This document shows, piece after piece, positions 43,269 to 52,271 of a DNA stretch of 64,000 nucleotides (its first letter is position 1; the number at the start of each line of letters is the position of its first letter). The notes under the pieces are model-generated. The model worked only from the letters and a program-made list of their open reading frames with translations. It was not told the origin of the DNA and made no database searches. Position numbers and translations under genes: made by a program. Location: the NCBI GenBank assembly GCA_012517355.1, contig JAAYVD010000103.1, positions 1 to 64,000 of the forward strand, read 5' to 3'. The stretch comes from Candidatus Rifleibacteriota bacterium (GTDB lineage Bacteria > Muiribacteriota > Ozemobacteria > Ozemobacterales > Ozemobacteraceae).

Positions 43269-44624
43269 TCAGGAGGCCACGCCGCAGGCCTTGAGCACCA
43301 TCTGGAAGTAGGGGTCGCTGACGAACCGCGGCTTCTCCCGCATCCCACGCCGGTCGAACTCGGCCAGGATGGCGGGGCCCAGACCCCGCTCCTCAGCCAG
43401 GTATTTCAACAGCCAGCCGGCCCCCTTGCGGGCGTCGGGCCCCTTGGTAAACAGGCCGGCCACGACCGGGAGGGCGGGAACCAAGTCGTAGCCCCGCCTG
43501 GCAGCCACCTCCTCGAGGGCCTTGGCGACCTCCTCGTAGGCCCGGTGCCGTTTCCTCAGGAGGACGATGAGCGTCGGCACCACCGGGGTCAGGTCGTTCT
43601 TCGGCTGCCCAGCCAGGGTTCGCAGCACCTCACAGACGGAGCGGATGAGGAGGGGTTCGCGACGCAGGATGTCCTCGAGGTCGCCCAGCCGCGCCGCCAG
43701 GGCCGCTCCCTTCCCACCAAGAACCCGAAGATAGTACAAGGCAATGTCGCGCACGTCCCACTCGACATAGCGGGAGGTGCCATACCCATGGTCGAAACGG
43801 AGGAACGCCCTCCGCTCCCCCCCCGCCACTTCCAGCAGGACATCGAACAGTTCGCCTCGCCGCGAGGCCTTCCGCACCTGGGCCGCCAGGAATTCCCGCA
43901 CGCCCGCCCCGACGTGGACGAGGTCGGTCACCGGCGCGTCGCCGGTGCCGATCCCGATCACCAACCCGGCGGCGGTGACCCGCACCACCGGGTCGCCATG
44001 CCCGAGCAGTTCCCGGCGCAGGCCTTCCCAGTCCTGCCGGCGCACGGACTCGTCGAACCGGGCCTCGACGGCATACCGCTGGATGTGCCCGTTGGGTGCC
44101 CCCATCCGAAGGACCCGGGAAAGATCGTCGAGAACCGCGTCATAGCCCGCCCGCAACCCCGCGACGGCCCGGGTCGCCTTGGCCACCAGGGCGTCCCGGC
44201 CAGCTTGGGCGACCCGGGTGGCCGGCGGCCCGCTCCCCTCGACGAACGCCTTGACCATCTGGCCCAGGGGGCGGGGCAGAGCGTCCCGCGGGTCACCGGC
44301 CAGGCGCTCGAGGAACCCGATGGCGGCCAGCGGGGTGTACCGCCGCAGCGAGGCCTGGTGGCACTTGGGGTCGTCCCAGCGCTCCCCCTCTTCGCGGTAG
44401 TGGGTGAAGAGATAGCAGGTCCCGCAGTCGGGACATTGCAACAGCCGGGTGGTGCTGTCCGCCGAGGAAGAACCCTCGTCGCGGGCCTCCACCACCGTGA
44501 CCAGTCCGTCCAGTTCGGGAAAGGCGATCTCCTCCCGGATCTGGGGATCGTCGCGGTCCACCTGCTGCGGGATCGCGCAGCACCTGGCGCAGTCGGCGAC
44601 CGACCGGCTCGCCGCCGGGGTCAC
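43269..44624 (-). CDS. HEAT-like helical repeat protein with N-terminal Cys motifs
   Basis: A 451-aa soluble protein. The N-terminal 80 residues have two Cys motifs (CARCCAIP and CPDCGTCY) that may bind zinc; the latter with LFTHYREEGERWDD resembles a small zinc-ribbon. The rest is an array of helical repeats of 35-40 residues, such as GRDALVAKATRAVAGLRAGYDAVLDDLSRVL and VVPTLIVLLRKRHRAYEEVAKALEEVA, similar to HEAT/ARM folds. No enzyme motif is seen. It is the last gene of an operon with two DUF3857-type proteins, overlapping the preceding one by 4 bp. Confidence 0.75.
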   Translation of the reverse strand: MTPAASRSVADCARCCAIPQQVDRDDPQIREEIAFPELDGLVTVVEARDEGSSSADSTTRLLQCPDCGTCYLFTHYREEGERWDDPKCHQASLRRYTPLAAIGFLERLAGDPRDALPRPLGQMVKAFVEGSGPPATRVAQAGRDALVAKATRAVAGLRAGYDAVLDDLSRVLRMGAPNGHIQRYAVEARFDESVRRQDWEGLRRELLGHGDPVVRVTAAGLVIGIGTGDAPVTDLVHVGAGVREFLAAQVRKASRRGELFDVLLEVAGGERRAFLRFDHGYGTSRYVEWDVRDIALYYLRVLGGKGAALAARLGDLEDILRREPLLIRSVCEVLRTLAGQPKNDLTPVVPTLIVLLRKRHRAYEEVAKALEEVAARRGYDLVPALPVVAGLFTKGPDARKGAGWLLKYLAEERGLGPAILAEFDRRGMREKPRFVSDPYFQMVLKACGVAS

Positions 44625-46936
44625 TTGCGGATGACGACCAGCTGGTCGGTGGTCTCGGCCCGGGCTTCGATCAGCCTCTTGTAGAGGGGATAATCGGCTG
44701 GGGTCAGCCGGTCACGCTCCCGCACCAGCAGGTCGCGGAAGGTGAGGGTGCCCGCGGCATACCCATAGGTCGAGCCGTAGACCATCCCCGGGCCGACGGC
44801 GGTCACGCCCTCGGGCAGGGCGTGCAGGGTGAACCCCGGCGGCAGCCTGATGGAGAACCGCTGTTCGAGGCGGCCGAGCGTGCCCCAGGCCAGGTCGGTG
44901 AGCCGGCGCGGGGCGCCCACCAGGTTGGCGGAATAGGCATCCCGATCGAGGGGCATCGGGAACACCAGCAGGTCACTGCCGCTGCGCAGGGCGAAGTCGG
45001 GCACCTCGAACTCGAAGGTATAGACCAGGGGTTTGCTGACGTTGTCGAGGTTCTCGAACGAGACGTCCAGCAGCCGCGCCCCGGGGAACCGGGCATGCAC
45101 GATGCGTTCGAACAACACCCGGATCTCGTCGCGGCTCTGGTTCTTCAGGGTCCGCGTTCCCGCCTGGCCGTTGCCGGTGGGCCGGGAAACCAGTTGCATG
45201 CGCAAAGAGCCGTCGGGCCGGAGTTCCCCTTCCCCCGTCACCACCTCCCCCTCGCCCTCCGGCGGGCAGAAGGGAACGCGCAGCGGAGCCCCGTCCGGCA
45301 GGTAGACGCCGGCCGCCCCTTGCAGGAAGGGGAGACGGACGTCGGGCCCGACGTGGTCGCCGATCGGCAGGGCGAGGTTGAAGGGCGCGGTGGCGCCTGG
45401 CAGCTCGACGACCAGGAAATCGGCCTGCCCCAGGGAGGGAACCTCGGGCAGGAAGGCCCCGCGATCCTTGTCACGGGCCAGCGCCAGCCGATGATCGACA
45501 CCCGCGATGGTCAGCAGGGTGTGGTACAGGAAGGCGAGGTCGAGCAGACTCCCCTGTTTCTTCTGAAAGGTGAGGAGGGGTGGATGGGGCCGATAGGAAA
45601 AAGCCTGCGGATGGACGCCGACGTGGGTGAACTCCTTGCCCAGGAAGAGGAACAGCCACCGGGCCTTGGTGAGGGGGTCGGGGCCGTCCCGGGTCAGGCG
45701 GCCCACGATGGCGCGCAGGGCGGCGTCCTGCGCGGCCTCATCGACCATCTTCTGCAGTTCGGCGGCGTAGCCCGCCGCGACCGCCTTCCAGTCGTCGGCC
45801 AGGGCACAGACGACCCGCGGGGCCAGCCGGGCCAGCGAAGGCTGCTGCGGCTCCTCCAGCACCGGGGGCACCTCGCGCGCCTCGAAGGTGAGGATCTGGC
45901 GGCCGCCCTCCTCGGCGGTCCGGACCTCGACGGGAATACCATTTTCTTCAACCTTGTACGAAACCTTCTTCCCCGCGGGCAGGCTCACGACGAGCCGGGA
46001 GACCTGGCACGGTTCGTTCCCCCGCAGCAGCTTCTCGGCGTAGAACGGCAGCATGGGATCGGCCTTGGTGCGTTGCACGCGGTATTTCCACTCGACGATG
46101 GTGCCGATGCCGACTTCGGGGATGGCGAACTTGACGGTGTGGCGGCGCTGGTAAAGCGGAACCGTGGCGAAGTCGGACTCGTCGGCGATGGTGCGGTCGG
46201 AGACATACCGCACGGTGCCCGGGGAACCGCCGACCAGGCCGAGGAAGCCGGCCTTGCCGGGCGAGATGGCCCGACCGTATTCCAGGTCGAAGGTCTCCAG
46301 GTCGGGGAAGTAGGGGAACGAGGTGTTGGCGGTATCGCGGCCCGCCTCCTTGAGGACGACGAAGACGCGATGGACGGCATGGGTCCAGGTGCCGTCCTCG
46401 GCCAGGTCGTACCGCTCCTCGTCCAGCACGTCGACCCGCGTGGCTTCGGGAAACTCGGCGGCGGTGGGCATCTTGAGGATAGTGCGCTGCACAATGGAGT
46501 CCTTGATCCCGTCGATGGTGTCCTCACCCGGAGGCATCCGCAGGACCTCGAGTTCGAGCTTGAGGACCTCGGTGGCGGTGAAGGTGCGCACCTTGCCGTC
46601 GACCTCGAAAGCCACCCGCTCGGGGGTGGCCGAGGCGACCGTCCCGAACAGTTCGTCGCCGTTGTTGAGTGTCAACACGTCTCCGGTGGCGGTGGCGGGG
46701 ACCAGGCCGCACAGCAGGACGAGCAGCAGGAGGACGGCCGCCCGCCGGTTGCCGGTGCCGAGGCCTGTGACCGACGGGGCGGCCCGACCGGCACGCGGTC
46801 CGGGTTTCCCTCTTGCGGCACTGGTGGACGACGCGGACCCAGTGTTTTGCCCTGCACAAAGAGGCCACGCCCGGGAAGGCGCGGCGGGGATGGAGGAACG
46901 GGCGTTGGTGATGGCGGGATGGGCGTTCATGGTCAT
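44621..46936 (-). CDS. DUF3857/transglutaminase-like exported protein, catalytic Cys missing
   Basis: A 771-aa exported protein of the DUF3857 plus transglutaminase-like family. The export signal (AAVLLLLVLLCGLVPATATG) lies at residues 65-85 behind an odd Ser/Ala/Gly/Arg-rich leader. A small beta-domain (LTLNNGDELFGTV) comes next, then DUF3857 (about 150-390). The transglutaminase-like core reads QGSLLDLAFLYHTLLTIAG where the active paralogue next door has FGCCVDKAMVFSAMLNAVG; the nucleophile position is Leu and the preceding Cys is Ser. It therefore looks like a binding or structural protein. A C-terminal beta-rich domain follows (PGFTLHALPEGVTAVG). It overlaps both neighbours by 4 bp. Confidence 0.85.
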   Translation of the reverse strand: MTMNAHPAITNARSSIPAAPSRAWPLCAGQNTGSASSTSAARGKPGPRAGRAAPSVTGLGTGNRRAAVLLLLVLLCGLVPATATGDVLTLNNGDELFGTVASATPERVAFEVDGKVRTFTATEVLKLELEVLRMPPGEDTIDGIKDSIVQRTILKMPTAAEFPEATRVDVLDEERYDLAEDGTWTHAVHRVFVVLKEAGRDTANTSFPYFPDLETFDLEYGRAISPGKAGFLGLVGGSPGTVRYVSDRTIADESDFATVPLYQRRHTVKFAIPEVGIGTIVEWKYRVQRTKADPMLPFYAEKLLRGNEPCQVSRLVVSLPAGKKVSYKVEENGIPVEVRTAEEGGRQILTFEAREVPPVLEEPQQPSLARLAPRVVCALADDWKAVAAGYAAELQKMVDEAAQDAALRAIVGRLTRDGPDPLTKARWLFLFLGKEFTHVGVHPQAFSYRPHPPLLTFQKKQGSLLDLAFLYHTLLTIAGVDHRLALARDKDRGAFLPEVPSLGQADFLVVELPGATAPFNLALPIGDHVGPDVRLPFLQGAAGVYLPDGAPLRVPFCPPEGEGEVVTGEGELRPDGSLRMQLVSRPTGNGQAGTRTLKNQSRDEIRVLFERIVHARFPGARLLDVSFENLDNVSKPLVYTFEFEVPDFALRSGSDLLVFPMPLDRDAYSANLVGAPRRLTDLAWGTLGRLEQRFSIRLPPGFTLHALPEGVTAVGPGMVYGSTYGYAAGTLTFRDLLVRERDRLTPADYPLYKRLIEARAETTDQLVVIRK

Positions 46937-49053
46937 TCCCCTTTCTTCCCGGACTCCTGGCGCACCAGGAAGATCCGATCCTTCTTGAACCGCTCGACCC
47001 GCTGCACGTCGGCGCGGAAGGCGGCCAGGGCGGCCAGGGGCACCCGCTTGGCGAGGCGGTCGAACCGGCCACGGTAGGCGATGGTGCGGTCGCCGGTGGC
47101 GGTGAACGCGCCGCTGAACGAAAAGAACTCGGTCTTGATATCGAGCGGCTCAGGCAGGCTGCGCACGCGCCACCCTGGAGGAAGGGTGATCGTCCCCTCG
47201 TCGAAGTGGCTTTCGGTCGAGTCATACTCGATCGGGTAGGAACGGGAGGCGAGGGCGAGTTCTGGGAACTCGAGGGCCTCGAGGAAGCCCGGCACCGGCA
47301 TGATCGCCAGGTCGGCGATCTGGCGCGCATACGCCGGCAGCCGATAGACCAGGCCGACGGTCAGCGGCTTCTCCACTTCCTCCAGGTTGCGGATCTCGAA
47401 CGACTCGAGGGCGGCTCCCTTGCCGAAGCTGTTGACGCGGCTCTGCCAGAACTTCTCGCGCTCGGCCGGCTTCAGCGACTTGAGGTATCCGCGGGTGCCG
47501 GCCTCGCGGTCGCCGGTGAAGAACCGCTCGGTTCGCACCTGGAGCGTCCCGTCGAGGTCGAGGGTCATGGTGGAGACGATGCGCCGCTGGTTCTCCTCGG
47601 GAGCCTGCATGGGAATGAGGTCGAAGGACCGGTCGAAGGGGTCGAGGCACGACCGGCCCTGGTTGAACGAGCCGAAGGTGGGATAGCGGGAATCGTAGCC
47701 GGTCGAGTCGAGGTAGTATTTCCGGCCGTCGGCCCGGGTGATGCGGGAGATCGAGTGGGTGATGCCCAGGTTGGGGATGCGGGGGGACATCTCGTGGGAA
47801 CCGGCGTTGATCAGCAGGGGCCCGTTGGGGATACCGACCGCGTTCAGCATCGCCGAGAAGACCATCGCCTTGTCGACGCAGCACCCGAACTGCTTGGCCA
47901 CCGTCTCGTGGGCGGGGTAGCTGCCGTAGAGGGTGGCGGCGTCGCCCTTGATGATGATGTAGCGGATGTTCTTCTGGATCCAGTGGTAGAGGCGCGCCAC
48001 CTTCTCGTCGTCGGTGGCCGCGCCCTCGACCAGCTGCCGGGCCTGACTGGCCAGTTCGGGCGAGGGCGTGGTGTTGGCCTTCCAGTAGACGTTGATCCAG
48101 TCGAACACCTTGTCCCAGCCTTCGAACAGCGAGGCCTGCACGTAGGGCATGGCGTCGGCACCCCGTGGCATCAGCGGTTCCTCGACCAACGGCGGCACCT
48201 CGTTCAATTCCCAGGTGTAGGTCCGGGCCCCATCCTTCTCGCTTTCGGCCGGTTTGGCGCGTTCGGCGGGGAAATTGCGGGTTTCCCAGAACAACGGCTT
48301 GTCGGCGGGAGTGGTGATGGCCAGGCGGCTGCGGAAGACGGGATCGCCGGTCTGGAAGTAGCTGATGGGAAAGAAGAATTCGCGATGGTAGGGGTTGAAG
48401 GTCTCGGTCTCCATGACCACCTCGACCAGGCTGCCGATCTCGACCCCGGGAATGCGCACCGTCGCGTAGTGGTATTTCAGGAACATGCCGGGGCTCATCT
48501 GCGGCTTGGTGATCTTGACCTCCTCGAGGTTCGCCGCGAACACCTCCCCGTCGGGCCGGATGCACCGCGCCACAAGGATGTGGGCCCGTTCGCGCCCCTC
48601 CGTGAAAGCCATCGCCTGGTCGGCCAGGGACTTGTGGTCCTCCTTCATCACCTTGTACACCCCGCGCGAACGCAGCACCCAGGTGCCGTCAGGGCGGTAC
48701 CGGTAGTCCATGTCGTCGAGCAGGACCAGCCCGCCGGCATCGGGATGCCGTGCCTCGAAGTCCGCCGCCTCGCTGGCCAGCCGCAGCACCTCCTGCACGT
48801 CGGCGGCCGGACCGGCCGCCTGGGAGGCCACCGTCCCGCCCACCCCGTACAGGATCTGCCGGACCTGGTCCCGGGCCAGCTCCCGGCCGTCATCGAGACG
48901 GACCGGACCGGTTCCCACCTCGAACGCCTGCGGCAGGCGCTCGCCGGTCTTCAGCTCGACGAGCGTCCCCGGGCAGGCCGCGGGAGGGAACCCGGCCTGC
49001 AACACCAGGCAAAGAAGGACGGACAGGATGAAAGATCCGCGGTGGCCGATCAT
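46933..49053 (-). CDS. DUF3857/transglutaminase-like exported protein, catalytic residues present
   Basis: A 706-aa exported protein starting at ATG 49053 after AGGAGG (5 nt spacing); an ATG 18 nt upstream is less likely. A signal peptide (FILSVLLCLVLQAGFPPAA) is followed by a short beta-domain (LVELKTGERLPQAF), DUF3857 (about 120-340) and a transglutaminase-like core. The likely triad is Cys392 in FGCCVDKA, a His in LGITHSISR and Asp in YYLDSTGYD. The family is periplasmic in many Gram-negatives and of uncertain role; some members are thought to modify surface proteins. It heads the operon with a paralogue that lost the Cys, so an active/inactive pair is formed. Confidence 0.87.
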   Translation of the reverse strand: MIGHRGSFILSVLLCLVLQAGFPPAACPGTLVELKTGERLPQAFEVGTGPVRLDDGRELARDQVRQILYGVGGTVASQAAGPAADVQEVLRLASEAADFEARHPDAGGLVLLDDMDYRYRPDGTWVLRSRGVYKVMKEDHKSLADQAMAFTEGRERAHILVARCIRPDGEVFAANLEEVKITKPQMSPGMFLKYHYATVRIPGVEIGSLVEVVMETETFNPYHREFFFPISYFQTGDPVFRSRLAITTPADKPLFWETRNFPAERAKPAESEKDGARTYTWELNEVPPLVEEPLMPRGADAMPYVQASLFEGWDKVFDWINVYWKANTTPSPELASQARQLVEGAATDDEKVARLYHWIQKNIRYIIIKGDAATLYGSYPAHETVAKQFGCCVDKAMVFSAMLNAVGIPNGPLLINAGSHEMSPRIPNLGITHSISRITRADGRKYYLDSTGYDSRYPTFGSFNQGRSCLDPFDRSFDLIPMQAPEENQRRIVSTMTLDLDGTLQVRTERFFTGDREAGTRGYLKSLKPAEREKFWQSRVNSFGKGAALESFEIRNLEEVEKPLTVGLVYRLPAYARQIADLAIMPVPGFLEALEFPELALASRSYPIEYDSTESHFDEGTITLPPGWRVRSLPEPLDIKTEFFSFSGAFTATGDRTIAYRGRFDRLAKRVPLAALAAFRADVQRVERFKKDRIFLVRQESGKKGE

Positions 49054-49112
49054 GGGCGCCTCCTGGCACAACGACGTTCGGCCGCATTATGCGCGAAAGA
49101 CCCCAGGGAAAG

Positions 49113-49212
49113 CAACCGGTCAGGTTCGCCCGAGGTCCGCGACGCGTGCCACCCATCTCGTGACCCCGCGATCGCGGGGATCAACCGGCCAGGTTCCCCC
49201 GAGGTCCACGAG
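49113..49212 (+). repeat. 31-bp direct repeats around a 16-bp palindrome
   Basis: 49113-49143 and 49182-49212 match at 27 of 31 positions (core CAACCGG, CAGGTT, CCCGAGGTCC). Between them lies the perfect palindrome CCCCGCGATCGCGGGG (49164-49179). The unit has a period of 69 bp and occupies the space between divergent genes, so it may hold operator sites or be a partial tandem element. Confidence 0.65.
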
Positions 49213-49303
49213 ACAGCCGGCCGGAGGCCGCTCGACACCGGCTCCGGCCACCTCGGGTGGACGGTGATCTGGAGAACGCCTGGCATGCGCCGGATGATTC
49301 CCC

Positions 49304-49309
49304 TATAAT
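49304..49309 (+). promoter_or_regulatory. -10 box of the HEAT-repeat membrane protein gene
   Basis: Perfect TATAAT ending 7 nt before the ATG at 49317. The expected transcript start falls on that ATG, so a leaderless mRNA is likely. The in-frame ATG at 49308 overlaps the box itself and would not be transcribed. The -35 region is weak (TGGCAT at 49281). Confidence 0.6.
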
Positions 49310-49316
49310 GGAAACC

Positions 49317-51968
49317 ATGGCCCACCCTCCCCTTCCGGTCGCCGGCAACCCCGGGGCTCCTCCCGAATTCCTCCAGCTCCTGTTCTTCGACCTCGAGGCA
49401 TCGTCCCGCGGGGTACGGCTCGCCGCCATCGTCCAGCTGATGCGGTTCGCCGCCGATCCGGCCGTCCAGGCGACCCTGCAGGAGAGGCTGCAGGCGGAGG
49501 ACGACGAGGAATGCCGCCAGCACCTCCAGCACGTGCTCAGGATGGGGGCCTTCCGCCAGGGTCGTCTCGTCACGGGAATGCCCCCCGGCGGCAACGCAGG
49601 CCCGACCGCGCCCTCCCCGGGAACCCGGCCCCCCGAGCGGGCCGCGGCGGGGGCCGTCACCGCCCCCGTCCCGCCCGGTCCCCCCGGGGCCTCCGTCACC
49701 GGCGCCGGGGTCGGCCCCGCCCCCGACCACGGTCCAAGGCGGGTCGCCCCCCCCGGCCCGGCTCCCCACGACACCAGCCGCGGCGAAGGGCCTCCTCCGC
49801 GGCACCAGCCCGACCCCGCCCCGACCCCGGGGGATGCCGACCTGGTCGCCGCCCTCCGGATGGCCGGTCCCGAAACTCTCCCCGAACTTGTCTCCCGCCT
49901 CGAGCGGCTCCCCGAAGCCGATCGGGCCGGCCGGATCGCCGTCCTGCTGGCGCCCGACACCCCCGTCGGCGTCCTCCTGCCGGTCCTGGAACTCCCCGAA
50001 CGCACCTTCCGCGAGCCCGCCCTGCTGCGGGTCCTGCCGGCCCTCCTCGACCATCCGCACACGCTGGTGATCCTGCGCGCCCTCCATATCCTGTCAGGGG
50101 TGGCCCCTGACCGCACCCTCGACCGGCTCCCCGCCCTCCTCCAGCATGCCTCGCTCCAGGTGCGGGTGGCCGCCATCCGCCTCCTGTCGCGCCTGGCCCC
50201 GGCCGAGGCCCTCCGGCTCCTCGACGAACTCCTCGACAGCCCCGATCCGGAGCTCGTCTCCACCGGCCTGGGGCTGATGTTCGTCTTCCCGTTCGAGGAG
50301 GTCACCCCGCTGGTGATCCGCCTGGTCGAGGAGAACCGCATCGGCCCCGCCGCCATGCCCCTTCTCGAGGGCCTGGTCCGCAGCAACCCCGACCGGGCCT
50401 TCCTGGCGCGGCTGGTCAACCTGGCCCTCCGCCGCCCCCAGGAGGCCGCCGTCGCCACCCGCCTCGCCCCCCTGGCTTCGGAAGCACTCTCCATCAGCGG
50501 CCTGGAACCCGGCAACCCCGCCGCGATCCTGGCCCGCTTCACCGACCGCGAACGCCTCCGCCTCAGCCGCCTGGTCGCGCCGGTCCTCGGTCCCGCCGCT
50601 CCTCCCCCGGCCGCCCCCATCCCGGCCCCGACCGCGCCACGGACAGACCACGCCCAGGCTCCCGTCTCTCCCCCGGCGGCCATCCCCGGCGGGACGGCCG
50701 CTGCGCAGTCCGCACCGACCGCCCCGACCGCCGTCCCCCCGCCCGTGACGGCCGCCGATCCCCCGGACCTGGAAGCCCGACTGCATGGCTGGGGAGCCCT
50801 GTCCACCCTGGCCGGCCGCGACACCGCCGATCTCCTTTCCCTCCTGCCCCGGATCGTCAGCTCCGACGGGATAGGACGGACGATCGCCATTCTCCACCAG
50901 CACCGGGTCAAGGACCCGCCGGCCGTGGCCTGGCTCGAGGGCCTCCTCGAACACCCCCAGGATTCCGTCCGCCTGGCGGCGATGGACGCCCTGGGCGACC
51001 TCGCCCCCCGGGTCCTGCTCCGACACCTCCCCGTCCTGGCCTTCCTGCCGGCGCCAGCGGTCGCCACCCAGGCCGTCCGGCACCTCCGCCGCCTCGAGGG
51101 CGGGGCCTTCCTCAAGCGGATCCAGGCCTGGATCGCGGACCCCCATCCCCGGGGCCGCGAGGCCGCCCTGATCGGCCTGCTGCAACTGGATTTCGGGGCG
51201 GCCCGGGCCATCGTCCTGCGGGCCATCCGACAGGCGCGCGACCCCGCCGTCGTGGAGAGCCTGGGCAATGTCCTGCTCATGAACCCGGAACCAAGATCCC
51301 TGGCCGAACTCCAGGCCCTCCGGCCGGCCGCCACCGGGCGGCGCCGCGACGTCATCGTCACCCTCATCTCCCATCTGGAGTCCGCCCTCCAGGAGATGCG
51401 CGGCCCGGACGGCGGCGGGGGATTGACCGCGATGGCCAGGGAGTTCGTCGCCTCGCTGGAGTTGGAGGGAAAGCTCGACCAGGCCCTCGAGCAGATCCGG
51501 GCCATCCATTACCGCACCAGTGCCCCCGACGGGGAACCCCTGATCGATTCCGCGTGGCTGCTCTGGGGGGGCGCGGGCCTGACCTTCCTGCTGTCGATCT
51601 GGATCGGCGTGGGCTGGCTCTGGCCGGCCGGCGATTCCCTCGACACGCGCAAGAACGCCGAGCCCGTCACCACGCGGATCCCTCTCCCCGCCATCCCCGC
51701 CGGCGAGATCCAGCCCGGCAAGCGCCTGACCGGAGCCCTGCAAGGCTTCGATCCCCTCAACCGCAGCTGGCGGTTCCTCCCCGACGGGGGACCGCCGTGC
51801 AAGCTCCTCGCCCCGGCCTCCGCCTGGAAGCCCGGTGACCGCCTGACCGTCGAGGTGGCAGCCGTCGAGCGCTCACCCCTCGGGTTCCCCGTCATCACCC
51901 CCCGCGCCATGATGCGCCTGGGGGGCAAACCGGCGACCCCCACGGGCCGGCCCCCCGGCTCCCGCTGA
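49317..51968 (+). CDS. HEAT-repeat protein with C-terminal membrane anchor
   Basis: An 883-aa protein from the ATG at 49317, chosen because the TATAAT box lies 7 nt upstream. Residues about 10-80 and 180-420 and 490-700 are helical repeats of the HEAT type (for example FLQLLFFDLEASSRGVRLAAIVQLMRFAADP; LQVRVAAIRLLSRLAP; DSVRLAAMDALGDLAP). Pro/Ala/Gly-rich linkers separate them (about 90-175 and 425-485). One TM segment (LLWGGAGLTFLLSIWIGVGWLW) lies near residue 745-767, followed by a small beta-domain of about 100 residues. It resembles no named family. It precedes a second membrane protein and the pseudopilin genes, so it may be a structural part of that system. Confidence 0.72.
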   Translation: MAHPPLPVAGNPGAPPEFLQLLFFDLEASSRGVRLAAIVQLMRFAADPAVQATLQERLQAEDDEECRQHLQHVLRMGAFRQGRLVTGMPPGGNAGPTAPSPGTRPPERAAAGAVTAPVPPGPPGASVTGAGVGPAPDHGPRRVAPPGPAPHDTSRGEGPPPRHQPDPAPTPGDADLVAALRMAGPETLPELVSRLERLPEADRAGRIAVLLAPDTPVGVLLPVLELPERTFREPALLRVLPALLDHPHTLVILRALHILSGVAPDRTLDRLPALLQHASLQVRVAAIRLLSRLAPAEALRLLDELLDSPDPELVSTGLGLMFVFPFEEVTPLVIRLVEENRIGPAAMPLLEGLVRSNPDRAFLARLVNLALRRPQEAAVATRLAPLASEALSISGLEPGNPAAILARFTDRERLRLSRLVAPVLGPAAPPPAAPIPAPTAPRTDHAQAPVSPPAAIPGGTAAAQSAPTAPTAVPPPVTAADPPDLEARLHGWGALSTLAGRDTADLLSLLPRIVSSDGIGRTIAILHQHRVKDPPAVAWLEGLLEHPQDSVRLAAMDALGDLAPRVLLRHLPVLAFLPAPAVATQAVRHLRRLEGGAFLKRIQAWIADPHPRGREAALIGLLQLDFGAARAIVLRAIRQARDPAVVESLGNVLLMNPEPRSLAELQALRPAATGRRRDVIVTLISHLESALQEMRGPDGGGGLTAMAREFVASLELEGKLDQALEQIRAIHYRTSAPDGEPLIDSAWLLWGGAGLTFLLSIWIGVGWLWPAGDSLDTRKNAEPVTTRIPLPAIPAGEIQPGKRLTGALQGFDPLNRSWRFLPDGGPPCKLLAPASAWKPGDRLTVEVAAVERSPLGFPVITPRAMMRLGGKPATPTGRPPGSR

Positions 51969-52271
51969 CCGCCACCGCCGCGCCCCCCCCCTTCCTCCTG
52001 CCGGAGGCCTGGTCCGGGGTGGCCCGGCAATGTGGCGAGGAATCTGAGAACCCGATTGTCAAAGCCCAGCGGGACGGTCACGGGTCCGCCGCCTCAGCGA
52101 TCCGCCGCCCCTCCGTGGTCTCCCCCGGCGGGCGGACACGAAGGCCCGCTTCTCCCGCTGGGGGAAGGTGCGGGGACGGCCCCGGGGAACACCGTCCGGC
52201 TTCATCGCAGGGCTTGGGTGTCAGCCCCGGTTGCCGAGGCCCAACAGGCTGAAGTATAGTGGGAAGAGACC
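51969..52271. other. Intergenic region with promoter at its end
   Basis: 303 bp. The only clear signal is the promoter at 52231-52260. The remaining GC-rich sequence shows no gene. Confidence 0.5.
52231..52260 (+). promoter_or_regulatory. Promoter before the TPR/pseudopilin cluster
   Basis: TTGCCG (52231-52236) and TATAGT (52255-52260) with 18 nt between them. The -10 box ends 11 nt before the ATG at 52272, so the leader would be about 5 nt, too short for a ribosome-binding site. Confidence 0.55.
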
